A stretch of DNA of 64,000 nt from Pseudomonas arsenicoxydans (GTDB lineage: Bacteria > Pseudomonadota > Gammaproteobacteria > Pseudomonadales > Pseudomonadaceae), in NCBI RefSeq assembly GCF_006438915.1, contig NZ_RCZE01000001.1, positions 606,325-670,324 of the forward strand, read 5' to 3'. This document shows positions 31,025-39,913 of the stretch, one piece after another. Under the pieces are notes generated by a model. It saw only the letters and a list, made by a program, of their open reading frames with translations, was not told where the DNA came from and did not search any database. Position numbers and translations under genes: made by a program. How positions within the stretch are numbered: the first letter of the stretch is position 1; every line of letters starts with the position of its first letter.

Positions 31025-31659
31025 TAGGATTTTCACGTCAGATACTGATCGTTGCGATTGGGATAGTCGTGGTGTTGGCGACAGCTGCATCCCACTTCAT
31101 GTCCAGTTCCAACAAGATTTACGCCCATATCGGCAAGCCATATGCCGAGGTTGTAAAAGACTCTACTTTTCCAATCGAACGTAAAACCTCCGTTTATCCA
31201 AGCGAACCACCCGAGGTTGATTCCACCTGGATCAGCAGCCCAGTTGTTATTACGTTTGATGATCCTGATCATGGCTTCACCTTGCCAAAAACGGTCTATG
31301 GGGCTGTGAGCTATAGCAAGGAAAAGGTTGATGGCATCACGACCTCTCCGATGTTGGAAACATTACCTTTCAACCAGACAGCAGCGCTACTGGGCGAACT
31401 TCAGGCCATGTTCAAAAAAACCGGTTGGACACTTGAGCCTGCTGAGGGAAACGACTGGATAAAAGTGTCGAGCGAAGAAGAAAAGCGACAGCTGCAAGAT
31501 AAGCTTTTTGACCAGGCTGACGGGGTAATTCTTTTGGTTCCCCATAAGTACAGTCTGTTGCTGCACATCAAATGCTATAGCCGCTGCGATGAGCGAAACC
31601 CCGAGACAGCCAAGTATCTGATCGACATTGGACTGGGTAAGGATCATTTCAGCGATTGA
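31021..31659 (+). CDS. Membrane-anchored protein of unknown function, partner of the broken PAAR-linked gene
   Basis: A 212-residue protein starting at a GTG that overlaps the upstream stop by four bases (GTGA), so it was translationally coupled to the decayed gene. One N-terminal membrane helix (about residues 7-27) leaves the rest outside the cytoplasm. No family is recognised. The frame is intact while both upstream genes are broken. Coupling to a candidate T6SS cargo and envelope location would suit an immunity protein; this is inference. Base composition is visibly lower in GC than the flanking genes. Confidence 0.7.
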   Translation: MIGFSRQILIVAIGIVVVLATAASHFMSSSNKIYAHIGKPYAEVVKDSTFPIERKTSVYPSEPPEVDSTWISSPVVITFDDPDHGFTLPKTVYGAVSYSKEKVDGITTSPMLETLPFNQTAALLGELQAMFKKTGWTLEPAEGNDWIKVSSEEEKRQLQDKLFDQADGVILLVPHKYSLLLHIKCYSRCDERNPETAKYLIDIGLGKDHFSD

Positions 31660-31884
31660 GCCCCCTCCGGGTCGGTGGATCAGTCCAATTGGGGATAAAT
31701 GCAATACCGCCATCGCGAGCAAGGGTGGCGCAGTTTTCATGACAGTTTTGTTTCATTCGCGTCTTTAGCTGTGCAATGCTGGCGCCCAGACCGTTAGCCA
31801 ACTACAGCTTAAGTACAGAACGTAGAAGAACGCGCGGTACCGTCAATTTGCCCCTCTGGGGCGCGACCATCACAGGGGGCCTTT

Positions 31885-33543
31885 ATGCTCACCCTGCTCA
31901 ATTTGTTATCCGCCGTGGCCTTGTTGATCTGGGGCACGCACATTGTCCGAACCGGCATTCTGCGGGTTTACGGCACCAACCTGCGCCATGTGATTGGCCG
32001 GAACATGTCCAAACGGTGGCTGGCGTTTGTCGCCGGGATCGTCGTTACGGCGATGGTGCAGAGCAGTAACGCCACGGCCATGCTTGTCACCTCGTTTGTC
32101 GGTCAGGGCTTGATGGCGCTGACCCCGGCCCTGGCGACCATGCTCGGTGCCGACGTGGGTACGGCGCTGATGGCGCGGGTGCTGACGTTCGATTTGTCGT
32201 GGCTGTCGCCCTTGCTGATTTTTGTCGGGGTGATTTTTTTCCTGTCGCGCAAGCAGACGCGGGTTGGGCAGATGGGCCGGGTCTGTATCGGCTTGGGCCT
32301 GATTATTCTGGCGCTGCAACTGATCGTCGAAGCCGCCGGGCCAATCACCCATGCGCAAGGGGTGAAGGTGATTTTCGCCTCACTGACCGGCGACATCCTG
32401 CTCGATGCCTTGATCGGCGCGCTGTTCGCGATGGTTTCCTATTCCAGTCTCGCAGCGGTGTTGCTGACCGCGACCCTGGCCGGCGCCAATGTGATCAGCC
32501 TGCCCGTGGCTATTGGCCTGGTGATTGGCGCCAACATAGGCAGTGGCGTCCTGGCGTTCCTCAGCACCAGCATGCAGAACGCCGCTGGGCGTCAGGTCGC
32601 CCTCGGTAGCTTGTTGTACAAGCTGATTGGTTTGCTGCTGATCATCCCGGTACTTGATCCGCTGGTGCACTGGATGGATAGCCTGGATTTCAGCCCGCAG
32701 GAAATGGTCATCGGCTTCCACCTGCTCTACAACACCGCGCGTTGCCTGATCCTGCTGCCGAGCGTCGGGTGGATGGCCCGGCTATGCGCCTGGCTGTTGC
32801 CGGAACGGCCGGAAATCAACGGAATGGCCAAACCCCGGCACCTCGATCCGACCGCGCTGGACACGCCGAGCCTGGCGCTGGCCAATGCGGCGCGGGAAAC
32901 CCTGCGCATGGGCGATCTGATCGACAACATGCTCGAAGCGATGCTCGATGTGCTGCGCGGCAAGCAAACCGCCGTGACCCAGGAAATGCGCCGTCTGACC
33001 GATGATGTCGAAGCGCTCTACAGCGCAATTAAACTCTATCTGGCGCAAATGCCCCGCGAAGACCTCAGCGACCAGGACAGCCGGCGCTGGGCAGAAATCA
33101 TTGAACTGGCGATCAACCTCAAACTCGCCAGCGACCTGATCGAACGCATGTTGCGCAAGGTTCAGCAGCAGAAAACCTCGCAGCGCCGGTCTTTTTCCGA
33201 GGTGGGGCTGGAAGAATTGGCCGGTCTGCACAGTCAGCTAATCTCCAATCTGCGCTTGGGCTTGTCGGTGTTCCTGAGTTCCGACAAGGAAAGTGCCCGC
33301 CAGTTGTTGCGGGAAAAACGTCGCTTTCGCGCACAGGAAAGGCGTCTGGCCCATGCCCACGTGAGCCGGTTGCAACGTAAGATTGTGCAAAGCATCGAGA
33401 CCAGTTCGCTGCACCTGGAGCTGATTGCCGACATGAAACGTTTGAATTCGCTGTTTTGCAGCAGCGCGTATGTGGTGCTGGAGACGTTGGATACCGGGGC
33501 GCTCGTCGTCGACGATTTGGCGGACATCACGCATTCGCCTTGA
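31885..33543 (+). CDS. Na+/phosphate cotransporter family protein (NptA/YjbB type)
   Basis: A 552-residue protein. The N-terminal half holds two Na_Pi_cotrans repeats; the first has the canonical QSS (VQSSNATAMLV), while the second reads YSSLAAVLL where QSS is usual. The C-terminal third (about 330-540) is a helical PhoU-like domain. It probably moves phosphate with Na+, possibly outward as proposed for E. coli YjbB. A purine-rich GGGGGC precedes the ATG. It is monocistronic, with REP on its 3' side. Confidence 0.88.
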   Translation: MLTLLNLLSAVALLIWGTHIVRTGILRVYGTNLRHVIGRNMSKRWLAFVAGIVVTAMVQSSNATAMLVTSFVGQGLMALTPALATMLGADVGTALMARVLTFDLSWLSPLLIFVGVIFFLSRKQTRVGQMGRVCIGLGLIILALQLIVEAAGPITHAQGVKVIFASLTGDILLDALIGALFAMVSYSSLAAVLLTATLAGANVISLPVAIGLVIGANIGSGVLAFLSTSMQNAAGRQVALGSLLYKLIGLLLIIPVLDPLVHWMDSLDFSPQEMVIGFHLLYNTARCLILLPSVGWMARLCAWLLPERPEINGMAKPRHLDPTALDTPSLALANAARETLRMGDLIDNMLEAMLDVLRGKQTAVTQEMRRLTDDVEALYSAIKLYLAQMPREDLSDQDSRRWAEIIELAINLKLASDLIERMLRKVQQQKTSQRRSFSEVGLEELAGLHSQLISNLRLGLSVFLSSDKESARQLLREKRRFRAQERRLAHAHVSRLQRKIVQSIETSSLHLELIADMKRLNSLFCSSAYVVLETLDTGALVVDDLADITHSP

Positions 33544-33590
33544 ACGTCTGGCAGTGTGGTCAGTCAGTTACATGGGTTCCGGCTTAAAAG

Positions 33591-33669
33591 CATCCCGAGC
33601 AAGCTCGCTCCCACCGTTGATCTGAGGTGTTCACACAATCACTGTGGGAGCGAGCTTGCTCGCGATGGC
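33591..33669. repeat. Inverted REP pair (GAGCGAGCTTGCTCGCGATG variant)
   Basis: CATCCCGAGCAAGCTCGCTCCCA faces TGGGAGCGAGCTTGCTCGCG. The left arm has CCC where the right predicts CGC, so one stem pair is lost. It lies just upstream of the M16 peptidase start. Confidence 0.85.
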
Positions 33670-33717
33670 TGCCCGGAAAGCGACACGGATCTCCAATCAG
33701 CCGTATGGAAACTCGTT

Positions 33718-35094
33718 ATGCGTTGTCTGTTGTTCGCCTGTTTGTTGCTGAGTTCACTTCCTTCGTTTGCCCTGGATCGTTTTCAGGTCGAGGGCTATAC
33801 GCTGCCCAATGGCCTGCAATTGATGCTCAAACCGGGCGCTGACCGGGGGCATGTGGCGATTCGTCTGGTGGTCGGCGTAGGCCTGGATGATTTCAATTGC
33901 GACGACAAAGAGCTGCCCCATCTGCTCGAGCACTTGTTGTTCAGCGGCATCGACGCCACCGGCGAAGGCGGCCTGGAAGAACGCATGCAAGCGTTGGGTG
34001 GTGAGTGGAACGCTTACACCAGCAACGCCGACACCACGTTCGTCATCGAAGCGCCGGCGAAAAACCAGCGCAAGGTCCTCGACCTGTTGCTGGCGCTGCT
34101 GACCCAGACCCGCATCGACGACAACGCCATCAACGCCGCCAAGCAAGTGGTCGAGCGCGAAGACGGCGGTCATTACACTCACCTGCAACGTTGGCTGGAT
34201 CGCCAGGACCTCGGCCATACGGCCAGCAATCAGCTGGCGGTGGAACTGGGCCTCAAATGCCCACAGCGCGCCGAAGTCGATCACCTGACCCGCGAACAAC
34301 TGGAGAAGGTGCGCAAGCTCTGGTACGCGCCCAACAACATGACGCTGATCATGGTCGGCGACCTCGACCGGCTGCTGCCGGCCTATCTGGAACGGGCCTG
34401 GGGTGAGCTGGTGGCGGTCGACCCGAGCGAACATTTGCCCCTGCCGGAAATTCGCTCCAGTGCCGCCCACGAGCGCACGCTGAGCAGTGGATTCGTCGGC
34501 GATGGTGCCAAGTTGCACTGGCTGGTGCCAGAGCCGGTGCTGGAGGATGAGCACGACGAAACCTTCGACCTGCTCAAGGACTATCTGGACTGGGCGCTGT
34601 ATCGCCAGATGCGCCTGGTCCACAGTTTGTCTTACGGCCCCTCGGCAGAGCGTGAGCTGTTTGGCGGTGTGGGCTTCATGAGCCTGAACGCCGACCTTGA
34701 GCGCGACGATGTGCCAGAGGCCAAGCAAGTCCTTGAAGCGTTGAAAGCGCAACTGCTCAAGGACGGTCTCGACGCCGACACCTTCAACCGCCTCAAGCAG
34801 GCGGCCATTGCCCGCCAGGCCTGGGCCGTGCAAGGCAATAGCGCGCTGGCGGATTATTACTGGAGTGCCCTTGGCGACTATGAGGACGGGCGCTTCGCTG
34901 ACCCTGCGAGGGAACTGCAAGGCGTGACGCTGGAGGAAGCGAACAAGGCGTTGCGTGAGTTGCTGCTGCAACCGGGGTATCTGCGGATCGAGAAGCCGCT
35001 GGTGGGTGATGACCAGGTGATGTGGGTGATTGCCGGGGTGTTCGGGCTGCTGGTGCTCGGACTATTGGGCTGGCGTTTTCATCGCAGAAAATAA
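33718..35094 (+). CDS. Membrane-anchored M16-family zinc peptidase
   Basis: An inverzincin-type peptidase of 458 residues from the ATG at 33718; the open frame further upstream reads through REP. It has the signal peptide MRCLLFACLLLSSLPSFA, the zinc/catalytic H68-L-L-E-H72 with a downstream Glu at 146 or 148, and a C-terminal membrane helix VMWVIAGVFGLLVLGLLGW ending in RFHRRK. The predicted topology is a periplasmic catalytic part anchored at the C-terminus. The usual partner subunit (pqqL/ymxG-like pair) is absent nearby. Substrate unknown. Confidence 0.88.
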   Translation: MRCLLFACLLLSSLPSFALDRFQVEGYTLPNGLQLMLKPGADRGHVAIRLVVGVGLDDFNCDDKELPHLLEHLLFSGIDATGEGGLEERMQALGGEWNAYTSNADTTFVIEAPAKNQRKVLDLLLALLTQTRIDDNAINAAKQVVEREDGGHYTHLQRWLDRQDLGHTASNQLAVELGLKCPQRAEVDHLTREQLEKVRKLWYAPNNMTLIMVGDLDRLLPAYLERAWGELVAVDPSEHLPLPEIRSSAAHERTLSSGFVGDGAKLHWLVPEPVLEDEHDETFDLLKDYLDWALYRQMRLVHSLSYGPSAERELFGGVGFMSLNADLERDDVPEAKQVLEALKAQLLKDGLDADTFNRLKQAAIARQAWAVQGNSALADYYWSALGDYEDGRFADPARELQGVTLEEANKALRELLLQPGYLRIEKPLVGDDQVMWVIAGVFGLLVLGLLGWRFHRRK

Positions 35095-35113
35095 GAGGAG
35101 CCGCTTCGCGCCT

Positions 35114-35140
35114 CAACGGGGGCAAGCCCCCTCGCCACAG
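35114..35140. repeat. Solitary REP unit (GGCGAGGGGGCTTGCCCCCGTT class)
   Basis: A single CAACGGGGGCAAGCCCCCTC GCCACAG unit without a facing partner, between the M16 gene and the DUF5924 gene. Confidence 0.85.
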
Positions 35141-35197
35141 GGGTCCCCGGCGGGTAACCTGTCGAAGAAATTTCCTACGACGAATGTGAACCGCCGA

Positions 35198-36226
35198 ATG
35201 CCGATCCTGACCCAATACGTCCAGCGCATCCTGGAATTGATGAAGCGCTATCCTGGGGTCATCGCGCTCGGTGGTTTCATCTCCGGTGTCGGCAGCTTCA
35301 TCCTGGTGGATCGCCAACAAGGCCTGGCGACCTGGATCACCATCATCATGGTGCTCAGCTGGGTCTGGCTGATGCTGGAAAACAGCCTGACCCAGCTGTT
35401 CACCCGAATCTTCAAGCGCGAGATTCCCCAGCCGCTGCTGCGTTACGCCACGCAGATGATCCACCAGGAAAGCCTGTTCTTTGTCCTGCCGTTCTTTTTC
35501 ATCACCACCACCTGGAACAGCGGCCAGTTGTTTTTCACCGGGCTGTTGAGCATCGCCGCGCTGATTTCCATCATCGACCCGCTCTACTATAAATGGTTGG
35601 CACCTCGGCGCTGGGCGTTCCTGGCGCTGCATACCCTGACGCTGTTCGCGGCATTGCTGACCGCCCTGCCCGTCATCATGCACCTCACCACGTCCCAGAG
35701 TTTCAAACTGGCGCTGGGGATCGCCGTGCTGCTGTCGTTTCCGAGCCTGGCTTCGATCTTCCCGATCCGCACCGTGCGCAACGCTTTGGCGATCCTCAGT
35801 ATCACCCTGGGCATCGGCGGCCTCGGTTGGGTCCTGCGTTCGTGGGTGCCGCCGGCGACGTTGTGGATGACCGACGTGGCGATCAGCACGCAAATGCAGG
35901 ACCGCACCCCCGGTGCCAGCCTGGATGAAGTCACGGCCGAGCAGATTCGTGGCGGCGGGCTGTATGCCTACACCGCGATCAACGCCCCGCGCGGCCTGGA
36001 TGAGCGGATTTATCACGTGTGGCAGTTCAACGGCAAAGAGGTCGACCGCATCCCGCTGGACATCCACGGCGGGCGCAAGGAAGGCTACCGCGCCTGGACC
36101 CACAAACAGAACTTCCCGGGTAACCCAGCGGGCAAATGGCAGGTCCGGGTGTTGACCGAAGACGGCCAGGTCATCGGCGTGCTGCGCTTCATCGTCACGG
36201 ACAGCACACCGACCAAAGAAAAGTAA
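35198..36226 (+). CDS. DUF5924/DUF2914 membrane protein
   Basis: A 342-residue protein. The first two thirds hold about seven hydrophobic helices. The C-terminal soluble domain (about 255-335) is DUF2914-like, with YHVWQFNGKEVDRIPLDIHG and GKWQVRVLTEDGQVIGVLRF. This matches uncharacterised proteins annotated with these two domains. The ATG at 35198 is chosen; a GTG four codons earlier is possible. Function unknown; an extracytoplasmic ligand- or envelope-related role is plausible only from topology. Confidence 0.75.
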   Translation: MPILTQYVQRILELMKRYPGVIALGGFISGVGSFILVDRQQGLATWITIIMVLSWVWLMLENSLTQLFTRIFKREIPQPLLRYATQMIHQESLFFVLPFFFITTTWNSGQLFFTGLLSIAALISIIDPLYYKWLAPRRWAFLALHTLTLFAALLTALPVIMHLTTSQSFKLALGIAVLLSFPSLASIFPIRTVRNALAILSITLGIGGLGWVLRSWVPPATLWMTDVAISTQMQDRTPGASLDEVTAEQIRGGGLYAYTAINAPRGLDERIYHVWQFNGKEVDRIPLDIHGGRKEGYRAWTHKQNFPGNPAGKWQVRVLTEDGQVIGVLRFIVTDSTPTKEK

Positions 36227-36280
36227 TGCGGTTCGTGCTATTACGTAGTTCTGCGTATTAACCGAACAAGCACGGAGCTT

Positions 36281-37429
36281 ATGACCAGCAGCACAATGGC
36301 CGGCAATGCCCAACTGGACGACTCTCACTCCCCTGCTCAGCTGCGGGTTACGGGTGACTGGACGCTTGCCCATTACGCCGATCTCAAGACCTTGTGCGAA
36401 AAGCTTCGCGGCCAATACGACGACAACACCCACATCGATCTCAACAGTCTCGGTGCTCTCGACACCGCCGGAGCCTCGTTGCTGGTCGAGCTGTTGGGGA
36501 CCGAGCGCCTCGGCCGATCCGCCGAACACCCCGATTGCACCCTGTCCACCGCCGATCGCGCCCTGCTGCAGACCATCTACCGCTCGATGACCGATTTCTG
36601 TGTGCCGATCAAGGAACCGGAAATCAGCGTCAGTATTCAATTGCTGACCCGCATTGGCCGCGCGGTGGACGCGGTTTGGCAGGACACCCTGCAACTGTTG
36701 GGCTTCGTCGGGCTGATTATCGAAACCATCGGCCGGGGTCTGTTTCAACCCAAGCGTTGGCGCATCACGCCGATGGTCGCGCACATCGAACAGACCGGTC
36801 TGGATGCCGCGCCCATCGTTGCCCTGCTGACCTTTTTGGTGGGCGCGGTGGTGGCGTTTCTCGGAGCGACGGTGTTGGCCAGTTTCGGCGCCACGGTGTT
36901 CACCGTGGACCTGGTGGCTTTTTCCTTCCTGCGCGAATTCGCGGTGCTGCTGACGGCGATCCTGATGGCCGGGCGCACGGCCAGTGCGTTCACTGCGCAG
37001 ATCGGCTCGATGAAGGCCAACGAAGAAATCGACGCCATCCGCACCCTGGGCCTCGACCCGATGGAGTTGCTGGTGGTGCCGCGTGTCTTGGCGTTGCTGG
37101 TGGCGTTACCGATGCTGACCTTTTTGGCGATGCTCTCGGGGATTATTGGCGGCGGCGTGGTCTGTGCGGTGTCGCTGGATATTTCGCCGGCGATGTTTCT
37201 CTCGCTGCTGCAATCGGACATCGGGGTTCAGCATTTTCTGGTGGGGATCGTCAAAGCGCCGATTTTCGCCTTCCTGATCGCCTCGATTGGCTGCCTTGAA
37301 GGTTTCAAAGTCAGCGGCAGCGCCGAGTCGGTCGGTGCGCACACCACGTCCAGCGTGGTTCAGTCGATTTTCGTGGTGATCGTGCTCGACGCCGTGGCCG
37401 CGCTGTTTTTCATGGAGATGGGCTGGTGA
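36281..37429 (+). CDS. MlaE-type lipid ABC transporter permease with N-terminal STAS domain
   Basis: A 382-residue inner-membrane permease of an MCE (Mla-like) phospholipid transporter. Residues about 20-115 form a STAS-like domain (LRVTGDWTLAHYADL, IDLNSLGALDTAGASLL), fused to a MlaE permease from about 150 (MVAHIEQTGLDAAPIV, the conserved EIDAIRTLGLDPMELLVVPR). In classical Mla the STAS protein MlaB is separate; here it is fused. The CGGAGC ribosome site is good. It is first of four tightly coupled genes. Confidence 0.93.
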   Translation: MTSSTMAGNAQLDDSHSPAQLRVTGDWTLAHYADLKTLCEKLRGQYDDNTHIDLNSLGALDTAGASLLVELLGTERLGRSAEHPDCTLSTADRALLQTIYRSMTDFCVPIKEPEISVSIQLLTRIGRAVDAVWQDTLQLLGFVGLIIETIGRGLFQPKRWRITPMVAHIEQTGLDAAPIVALLTFLVGAVVAFLGATVLASFGATVFTVDLVAFSFLREFAVLLTAILMAGRTASAFTAQIGSMKANEEIDAIRTLGLDPMELLVVPRVLALLVALPMLTFLAMLSGIIGGGVVCAVSLDISPAMFLSLLQSDIGVQHFLVGIVKAPIFAFLIASIGCLEGFKVSGSAESVGAHTTSSVVQSIFVVIVLDAVAALFFMEMGW

Positions 37430-38229
37430 GTCGTTTACCCCGAGCGCCTTCAGAGGCGGTGATCGAAGTCCGTGGGCTGTGCAATCGCTTCGGCAGTCAA
37501 AGCGTGCACGAAAACCTCGACCTCGACTTGTACAAAGGTGAAATTCTCGCCGTGGTCGGCGGTTCCGGCAGCGGTAAATCGGTGCTGCTGCGCAGCATTG
37601 TCGGCCTGCGTCGGCCCAATGAAGGGGACGTGAAGGTCTTCGGTAAAAACCTGCCGACCTTGTCCGAGCAGGAGCGCTCGAAGGTTGAACGGCGTTTTGG
37701 TGTGCTGTTCCAACAAGGCGCCCTGTTCTCCTCGCTGACCGTGACTGAAAACGTCGCCCTGCCCTTGATCGAACACGCCGGCCTCAGTCGTGAAGACGCC
37801 GAGCACCTGGCGGCGGTCAAGCTGGCGCTGGCAGGGCTGCCGCTGTCGGCCGCCGACAAGTACCCCGCTTCGCTGTCCGGCGGCATGATCAAGCGGGCGG
37901 CGCTGGCCCGAGCGTTGGCGCTGGACCCGGACATCCTGTTTCTCGACGAACCCACGGCCGGCCTCGATCCGATTGGCGCGGCAGCATTCGATCAATTGAT
38001 CCTGACCCTGCGCGATGCGCTGGGGCTGAGTGTTTTCCTGGTGACCCACGACCTCGACACGCTCTACACCATCACCGACCGGGTGGCGGTGCTGGCGCAG
38101 AAGAAAGTGCTGGTGGCGGACGCCATCGACAAGGTGTCGGAAACCGACGATGCGTGGATTCACGAATACTTCCATGGCCCTCGCGGCCGCGCGGCGCTGA
38201 CGGCCGCTCAACAGTTGAACGAGGTCTGA
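37426..38229 (+). CDS. MCE/Mla-type transporter ATP-binding protein
   Basis: The MlaF-like ATPase of the operon, 267 residues. Start is a GTG overlapping the permease stop by four bases. Walker A is GGSGSGKS (45-52), the ABC signature LSGGMIKRAALARAL and Walker B ILFLDEPTAGLDP. It drives lipid movement with the upstream permease. Confidence 0.94.
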   Translation: MSRLPRAPSEAVIEVRGLCNRFGSQSVHENLDLDLYKGEILAVVGGSGSGKSVLLRSIVGLRRPNEGDVKVFGKNLPTLSEQERSKVERRFGVLFQQGALFSSLTVTENVALPLIEHAGLSREDAEHLAAVKLALAGLPLSAADKYPASLSGGMIKRAALARALALDPDILFLDEPTAGLDPIGAAAFDQLILTLRDALGLSVFLVTHDLDTLYTITDRVAVLAQKKVLVADAIDKVSETDDAWIHEYFHGPRGRAALTAAQQLNEV

Positions 38230-38230
38230 C

Positions 38231-39169
38231 ATGGAAACCCGAGCCCATCATGTATTGATCGGCCTGTTCACCGTGATTGTGGTGGCGGGCGCCCTGCTCT
38301 TCGGCTTGTGGCTGGCCAAGTCCAGCGTCGACACCGAGTTCAAGGATTACGAAGTGGTCTTCAACGAGGCGGTCAGCGGCCTGTCCAAAGGCAGTTCGGT
38401 GCAGTACAGCGGGATCAAGGTCGGCGACGTGGTGACATTGCGCCTGGACCCGAAAGACCCGCGCCGGGTGCTGGCACGTATTCGTCTGGGCGGTGACACC
38501 CCGGTCAAGGAAGACACCCAGGCCAAACTGGCGCTAACGGGCGTCACCGGGACTTCGATCATCCAGCTCAGCGGCGGTACGCCACAGAGCCCGGCGCTCA
38601 AGGGCAAGGACGGCAACCTGCCGACCATCGTCGCATCGCCCTCGCCCATCGCGCGCTTGCTCAATGACAGCAACGACCTGATGTCCGGTGTGAACACGCT
38701 GATGCAAAACGCCAATCTGCTGTTCTCCACGGAAAACGTCGAGCGCATCAGCAACACCCTGGAGCACCTGGAACAAACCACCGGGGCGATTGCCGATCAG
38801 CGTGGCGATATCCGTCAGGCAATGCAGCAACTGGCATCGGTCGGTAAGCAAGCCAATAACATGCTGGAGCAGACCACGGCGCTGATGCGCAATGCCAACG
38901 GCCTGCTCAATGATCACGGCAAGGAAGCGTTGGGCAGCGCCGAGCAGGCGATGAAGTCGTTGCAGCAGAGCACCGCGACGATCAACAAGTTGCTCGCCAC
39001 CAATCAGGATTCGCTCAACAGCGGCATGCAGGGCCTCAATGGCCTGGCCCCGGCGGTGCGCGAGTTGCGTGAAACCCTGACCTCGTTGCGCGCCATCTCT
39101 CAACGCCTGGAGGAAAACCCCAGCGGTTACCTGCTGGGCAGTGACAAGAGCAAGGAATTCACGCCATGA
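38231..39169 (+). CDS. MCE-domain (MlaD-like) substrate-binding protein
   Basis: A 312-residue protein with one N-terminal membrane helix (about 10-30), an MCE domain (about 37-120, with VVFNEAVSGLSKGSSVQYSG and VTGTSIIQLSGG), and a long helical C-terminus rich in Gln/Asn/Leu. It is longer than E. coli MlaD (183), resembling MCE proteins that project a helical tube or needle into the periplasm. It begins one base after the ATPase stop. Confidence 0.93.
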   Translation: METRAHHVLIGLFTVIVVAGALLFGLWLAKSSVDTEFKDYEVVFNEAVSGLSKGSSVQYSGIKVGDVVTLRLDPKDPRRVLARIRLGGDTPVKEDTQAKLALTGVTGTSIIQLSGGTPQSPALKGKDGNLPTIVASPSPIARLLNDSNDLMSGVNTLMQNANLLFSTENVERISNTLEHLEQTTGAIADQRGDIRQAMQQLASVGKQANNMLEQTTALMRNANGLLNDHGKEALGSAEQAMKSLQQSTATINKLLATNQDSLNSGMQGLNGLAPAVRELRETLTSLRAISQRLEENPSGYLLGSDKSKEFTP

Positions 39170-39792
39170 AGCTGACTCGTATCGCCCTCCTCGCCGGCTT
39201 CACGCTGATCAGTTCGTGCTCGATCCTGCCCAAGCCCGAGCCATTCGATGTGTATCGATTGCCGTCCGCCCAGAGCAACGCGTCGGCCAGTCATGGCACG
39301 CCGCAGCGCTGGTCGTTGCGCCTGACCAAACTCCAGGCCAGCGGCGCGCTGGACGGCCCGAACATCGCGGTGATTCCCCAAGGCGATGTGATCAGCAGCT
39401 ACAAGGGCTCACGCTGGAGCGACCCGGCACCGGTGCTGTTGCGTAATCGTCTGCTCGATGGCTTTCAGCGTGATGGTCGGGTGCCGCTGCTGAGCACCGA
39501 TGACAGCATTTTCCAGGCGGATCTGGAGCTGGGCGGGCATTTGCAGGCGTTTCAGACTGAGTATCAAGGCACGAGCGCCACGGTGGTCGTGAGCCTGGAT
39601 GCCTTGCTGGTGCGCGGTTATGACCAGCGCATCCTCGCCAGCCGCCGTTTCGAAGTGCGCCAGCCACTGAGCGATGTGAACGTGCCTGCGGTGGTCGCCG
39701 GGTTTGGCCAAGCGAGTGAACAATTGACGGCGCAGGTGGTGAACTGGGCGGTTGAGCAAGGGCAGAAAGTCGAGCTGCCCGCGAGACCCTGA
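39166..39792 (+). CDS. ABC-type transport auxiliary lipoprotein (PqiC/YmbA-like)
   Basis: A 208-residue lipoprotein overlapping the MCE gene by four bases. The lipobox LISSC gives lipidated Cys18 with Ser at +2, so outer-membrane sorting is expected. The rest matches the ABC_trans_aux fold (FDVYRLPSAQ near the start, ADLELGGHLQAFQTEY in the middle). It probably docks the inner-membrane MCE machine to the outer membrane, replacing MlaA/MlaC of the classical system. Confidence 0.92.
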   Translation: MKLTRIALLAGFTLISSCSILPKPEPFDVYRLPSAQSNASASHGTPQRWSLRLTKLQASGALDGPNIAVIPQGDVISSYKGSRWSDPAPVLLRNRLLDGFQRDGRVPLLSTDDSIFQADLELGGHLQAFQTEYQGTSATVVVSLDALLVRGYDQRILASRRFEVRQPLSDVNVPAVVAGFGQASEQLTAQVVNWAVEQGQKVELPARP

Positions 39793-39810
39793 AGTCAACA
39801 CAAACCCAAA

Positions 39811-39900
39811 TGTGGGAGCGGGCTTGCTCGCGAAAGCGGTGTGTCATTCAACGTTGATGTTGTCTGACACTACGCCTTCGCGAGCAAGCCCGCTCCCACA
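39811..39900. repeat. Inverted REP pair (GCGGGCTTGCTCGCGAA class)
   Basis: TGTGGGAGCGGGCTTGCTCG and its facing complement span the gap between the convergent lipoprotein and SpmAB-like genes. Confidence 0.9.
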
Positions 39901-39913
39901 AGGGGTTATGTGG

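Noticed and set aside
31711..31723. Half REP unit CATCGCGAGCAAG
   Set aside because: Only half of a unit, with no facing arm; probably a remnant but too short to call.
34793..36784. 663-codon frame antisense to the M16 and DUF5924 genes
   Set aside because: Crosses two genes and a REP element; low-complexity composition.
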